This document shows positions 20,973 to 22,601 of a stretch of DNA of 22,601 bases, piece after piece (position 1 is the first letter of the stretch; each line of letters begins with the position of its first letter). The notes below the pieces were generated by a model. The model was not told the origin of the DNA, searched no databases, and saw only the letters and a program-made list of their open reading frames with translations. This DNA is from a virus. The translations under genes were made by a program, and so were the position numbers. The stretch covers positions 1 through 22,601 of IMG/VR virus record IMGVR_UViG_3300021197_001813, one strand, 5' to 3'.

Positions 20973-21166
20973 TAGTGATTTGGTCCAAAGAGGGTTCGGA
21001 GTGCTTGGCTCGTGGATGCAGGATGCCTCGACGTGGTGAGATGCACCGTGCCTCAATTTTTAAAAAGGGTCCCCAAGGCGGATGGTCTTGTGGGGCCGGT
21101 CATTCTGGATGGGTGTGGCCATCCGAGTGTGTGTTAGCAAAGGAGAAGATAGATGATGGTAGTTAA
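20969..21166 (+). CDS. Small Cys/His protein
   Basis: The product has 65 residues from GTG 20969, overlapping the preceding peptide stop; an in-frame GTG at 20957 is also possible. Neither start has a strong ribosome site. It contains CLARGCRMPRRGEMH and WSCGAGHSGWVWPSEC, with four Cys and two His residues that could bind zinc. The opening bases match the core of the direct repeats at 17663. No family is recognised. Confidence 0.55.
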   Translation: MIVIWSKEGSECLARGCRMPRRGEMHRASIFKKGPQGGWSCGAGHSGWVWPSECVLAKEKIDDGS

Positions 21167-21389
21167 TTTGGCAGCGGTCCCGCAAGGGTTGCGTATTGCG
21201 ATTGTAAACTGGGTAAGGCATATGTGTGCCCACTACAAAGTTCAGAAGGGCTTCCGGCTTGGGGCCGATGACGAGGAGGTGATTACCTTCGAGAACATGC
21301 CCGTGAAGACCGCGACTGCTCTGCGTGCAGAGTACGACATAATGATGAAGAACATGGGCAGTCTCGCTCAAGTTACATCTTGGACTTAG
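21153..21389 (+). CDS. Small unknown early protein
   Basis: The product has 78 residues starting with tandem ATGs at 21153, with AAGGAGAAG upstream. It contains LRIAIVNWVRHMCAHYKVQK and ENMPVKTATALRAEYDIMMK, mostly helical. No Cys cluster, membrane segment or catalytic motif is seen. No family is recognised. Confidence 0.68.
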   Translation: MMVVNLAAVPQGLRIAIVNWVRHMCAHYKVQKGFRLGADDEEVITFENMPVKTATALRAEYDIMMKNMGSLAQVTSWT

Positions 21390-21398
21390 GAGAAGAGC

Positions 21399-21650
21399 AT
21401 GGAACAAGTACTTGTAGGATTTCTGCTGACGTTGCTTATCGCCGGAGCCCTCCTCTTCATTAGGAATGAGAAGCTTTCCGCAAAGCGAATAAGGAATACT
21501 CAGGCACACAGGTTTTCGGCGAAAGAGTACATCATGGTGACCTTTCGTTTCGAAGGAGAAGAAGTAGTTCTCTGTCTCACGCAGACGGAGTTTAACAAAG
21601 CACGGCAACGTGCAGAATCAAATCCAGAGGATGTCTGGAAAAACCAGTAG
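21399..21650 (+). CDS. Small membrane-anchored protein
   Basis: The product has 83 residues. The first 21 form a membrane segment (MEQVLVGFLLTLLIAGALLF). A basic linker and a small soluble domain follow (FSAKEYIMVTFRFEGEEVVL, ending in a helix TQTEFNKARQRAESNPEDVW). The likely orientation has the soluble part inside the cell, given the basic residues after the segment. The ribosome site is TTAGGAGAAG. No family is recognised. Confidence 0.7.
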   Translation: MEQVLVGFLLTLLIAGALLFIRNEKLSAKRIRNTQAHRFSAKEYIMVTFRFEGEEVVLCLTQTEFNKARQRAESNPEDVWKNQ

Positions 21651-21659
21651 GAGAAGAAG

Positions 21660-21977
21660 ATGTCAGTAAATAAAGTAATTCTAGTAGGTAACTTGGGCGC
21701 AGACCCTGACAACCGCGGCGCCGTCACAAAGATGCGCATCGCTACCAGCGACAGGCGAAAGGCCGGAGACGAGTGGGTTGACCACACCGAGTGGCACAAT
21801 GTTGCCTGCTTCGGTAAGACTGCCGAAAACGTCTCTCGGTTTTGCCGCAAGGGGAAGCAGGTGTACGTTGAAGGTAAGATCCGAACCAGCAAGTATCAGG
21901 ACCGGGACGGCAACGACCGCTGGGCCACCGAGGTAGTGGCAGACAACGTACGCTTCTTGGGGTCGAAGGATGAATAA
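21660..21977 (+). CDS. ssb: Single-stranded DNA-binding protein
   Basis: The product has 105 residues, one OB fold. Hallmarks include the opening [19 protein letters not shown], the strand KMRIATSDR, the aromatic segment [19 protein letters not shown], and [20 protein letters not shown] followed by [15 protein letters not shown]. It ends at FLGSKDE and lacks the disordered tail with an acidic tip (DDDIPF type) by which bacterial SSB recruits host proteins. It therefore likely coats DNA during phage replication without that recruitment role. The ribosome site is AGTAGGAGAAGAAG. Confidence 0.92.
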   Translation: MSVNKVILVGNLGADPDNRGAVTKMRIATSDRRKAGDEWVDHTEWHNVACFGKTAENVSRFCRKGKQVYVEGKIRTSKYQDRDGNDRWATEVVADNVRFLGSKDE

Positions 21978-22290
21978 CATTCTTGAGAAAAGGGTTCTAG
22001 CTAGAATAGAGAACGTCAAGTCGGGTGCCATTACTGATGCAGATAGAGATGTTTTCTTTAGAATGATCACCGATTTGGCCTGCCGTCCCCTAATTAGGCA
22101 GGCTCGAAAGGAGGCAGGACTTCCTAAATTTGAGAAGACTCATCGACGGTGCGTCCACCCTAATGGAGTGCACCCCAGGCTGGCCTACCTTACAGAAGGT
22201 GAGCCTGAATGGAAAGAGCATCAAAGGCTCCTTGAGGTTCAAGAGGGGATTTTCCAGAGGATGAGGCTAGAATTGTGTACTGGGCACTAG
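21970..22290 (+). CDS. Unknown protein after ssb
   Basis: The product has 106 residues starting [20 protein letters not shown], overlapping the end of ssb by eight bases. It is charged and helical, with a basic middle ([20 protein letters not shown]) and a His/Cys segment ([12 protein letters not shown]). Its place next to ssb suggests a replication or repair role, but no motif supports a function. No family is recognised. Confidence 0.68.
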   Translation: MNNILEKRVLARIENVKSGAITDADRDVFFRMITDLACRPLIRQARKEAGLPKFEKTHRRCVHPNGVHPRLAYLTEGEPEWKEHQRLLEVQEGIFQRMRLELCTGH

Positions 22291-22577
22291 ACTACGCAGG
22301 ACTCTGGGCGTGCCTCGATGCATGCTCGGAGTCCGACTTTATTGAGGAGGTTGGTTTCTTAAAGAAGACTGCTCACCAAAACATGAACCATCAGGTTCTT
22401 CTTTGTTTCCCAAAAGGAGACAAGGCATATGTTCTAGTCAGAGTAATGCTTGATTTCTTTATTGATTGCGTGGACGTGGACATCATGGTTGATATCAATC
22501 TGCTAATGTCTGCTACCGTGTTTGACCAACAATGCGACGAAGCTTGCAGTGACTATATTTGTGTGATACAAAATTAG
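22275..22577 (+). CDS. Unknown acidic protein at the window end
   Basis: The product has 100 residues from GTG 22275, overlapping the previous stop by 16 bases. The ribosome site (GAGG) is farther upstream than usual, so the start is uncertain; the next ATG at 22383 would leave a much shorter product. It is acidic and hydrophobic in its second half (LVRVMLDFFIDCVDVDIMVD) and has several Cys residues. No family is recognised. Confidence 0.6.
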   Translation: MYWALDYAGLWACLDACSESDFIEEVGFLKKTAHQNMNHQVLLCFPKGDKAYVLVRVMLDFFIDCVDVDIMVDINLLMSATVFDQQCDEACSDYICVIQN

Positions 22578-22579
22578 TG

Positions 22580-22598
22580 ACTCTTCTTCAGAGTTTTT
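22580..22598 (+). terminator. Possible weak terminator at the window end
   Basis: ACTCT (22580-22584), loop TCTTC and AGAGT (22590-22594) are followed by TTTTT. The stem is short and AT-rich, and the context is cut by the window edge. Confidence 0.3.
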
Positions 22599-22601
22599 GC
22601 T

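Overview
The window is a stretch of a tailed double-stranded DNA phage genome (Caudoviricetes). The T7-like order terminase – portal – scaffold – major capsid – adaptor – tail nozzle suggests a short-tailed (podovirus-like) particle. The host cannot be named. Shine-Dalgarno sequences, sigma70-like hexamers and hairpin-plus-T-run terminators point to a bacterium of the proteobacterial type. No integrase, tRNA, RNA polymerase, DNA polymerase or recognisable lysis gene is present, so this is only part of the genome.

Left two thirds (1-14835), minus strand: one tightly packed packaging and structural cluster, read from 14835 down to 1. In transcription order it holds a helix-turn-helix protein, two small proteins, the large terminase, a run of four small genes (three of them sharing an N-terminal motif), the portal, a zinc-ribbon protein, an acidic protein with a scaffold-like tail, the scaffold, the major capsid protein, a decoration-like protein, a strong terminator, a large head-tail adaptor, a small lysine-tailed protein, a T7 gp12-like tail nozzle, and a structural gene cut by the window edge. 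Start and stop codons usually overlap or abut. The only real gaps are at 8043-8083, with a likely internal promoter, and 5099-5178, with a terminator. These bracket the four capsid genes as one transcription unit.

Middle (14836-15142): a divergent intergenic region between the late (minus) and early (plus) arms.

Right third, plus strand, in two operons. Operon A (15143-17537) carries a protein with two strong in-frame starts (membrane-anchored and soluble forms), a GP88-like protein, four small unknown proteins and a tiny membrane peptide, and ends at a strong terminator. A 680-base gene-free region follows (17567-18249). It holds a 46-bp concentric dyad, three 32-33-bp direct repeats each followed by a palindrome or imperfect inverted repeat, an AT-rich tract and a near-consensus promoter. 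It is a good candidate for a replication origin or regulatory hub. Operon B (18250 to the end) carries small unknown proteins, a C5-cytosine DNA methyltransferase, a tiny membrane peptide and a single-stranded DNA-binding protein.

The most striking feature is inside the methyltransferase gene. A second complete 266-codon frame lies nested at 19952-20752 and reads as a member of a phage protein family with repeated WPTP motifs and an LNPxWVExLMG ending. Each WPTP block is written in the same bases as a repeated block of the methyltransferase, so this appears to be a true dual-coding gene pair.
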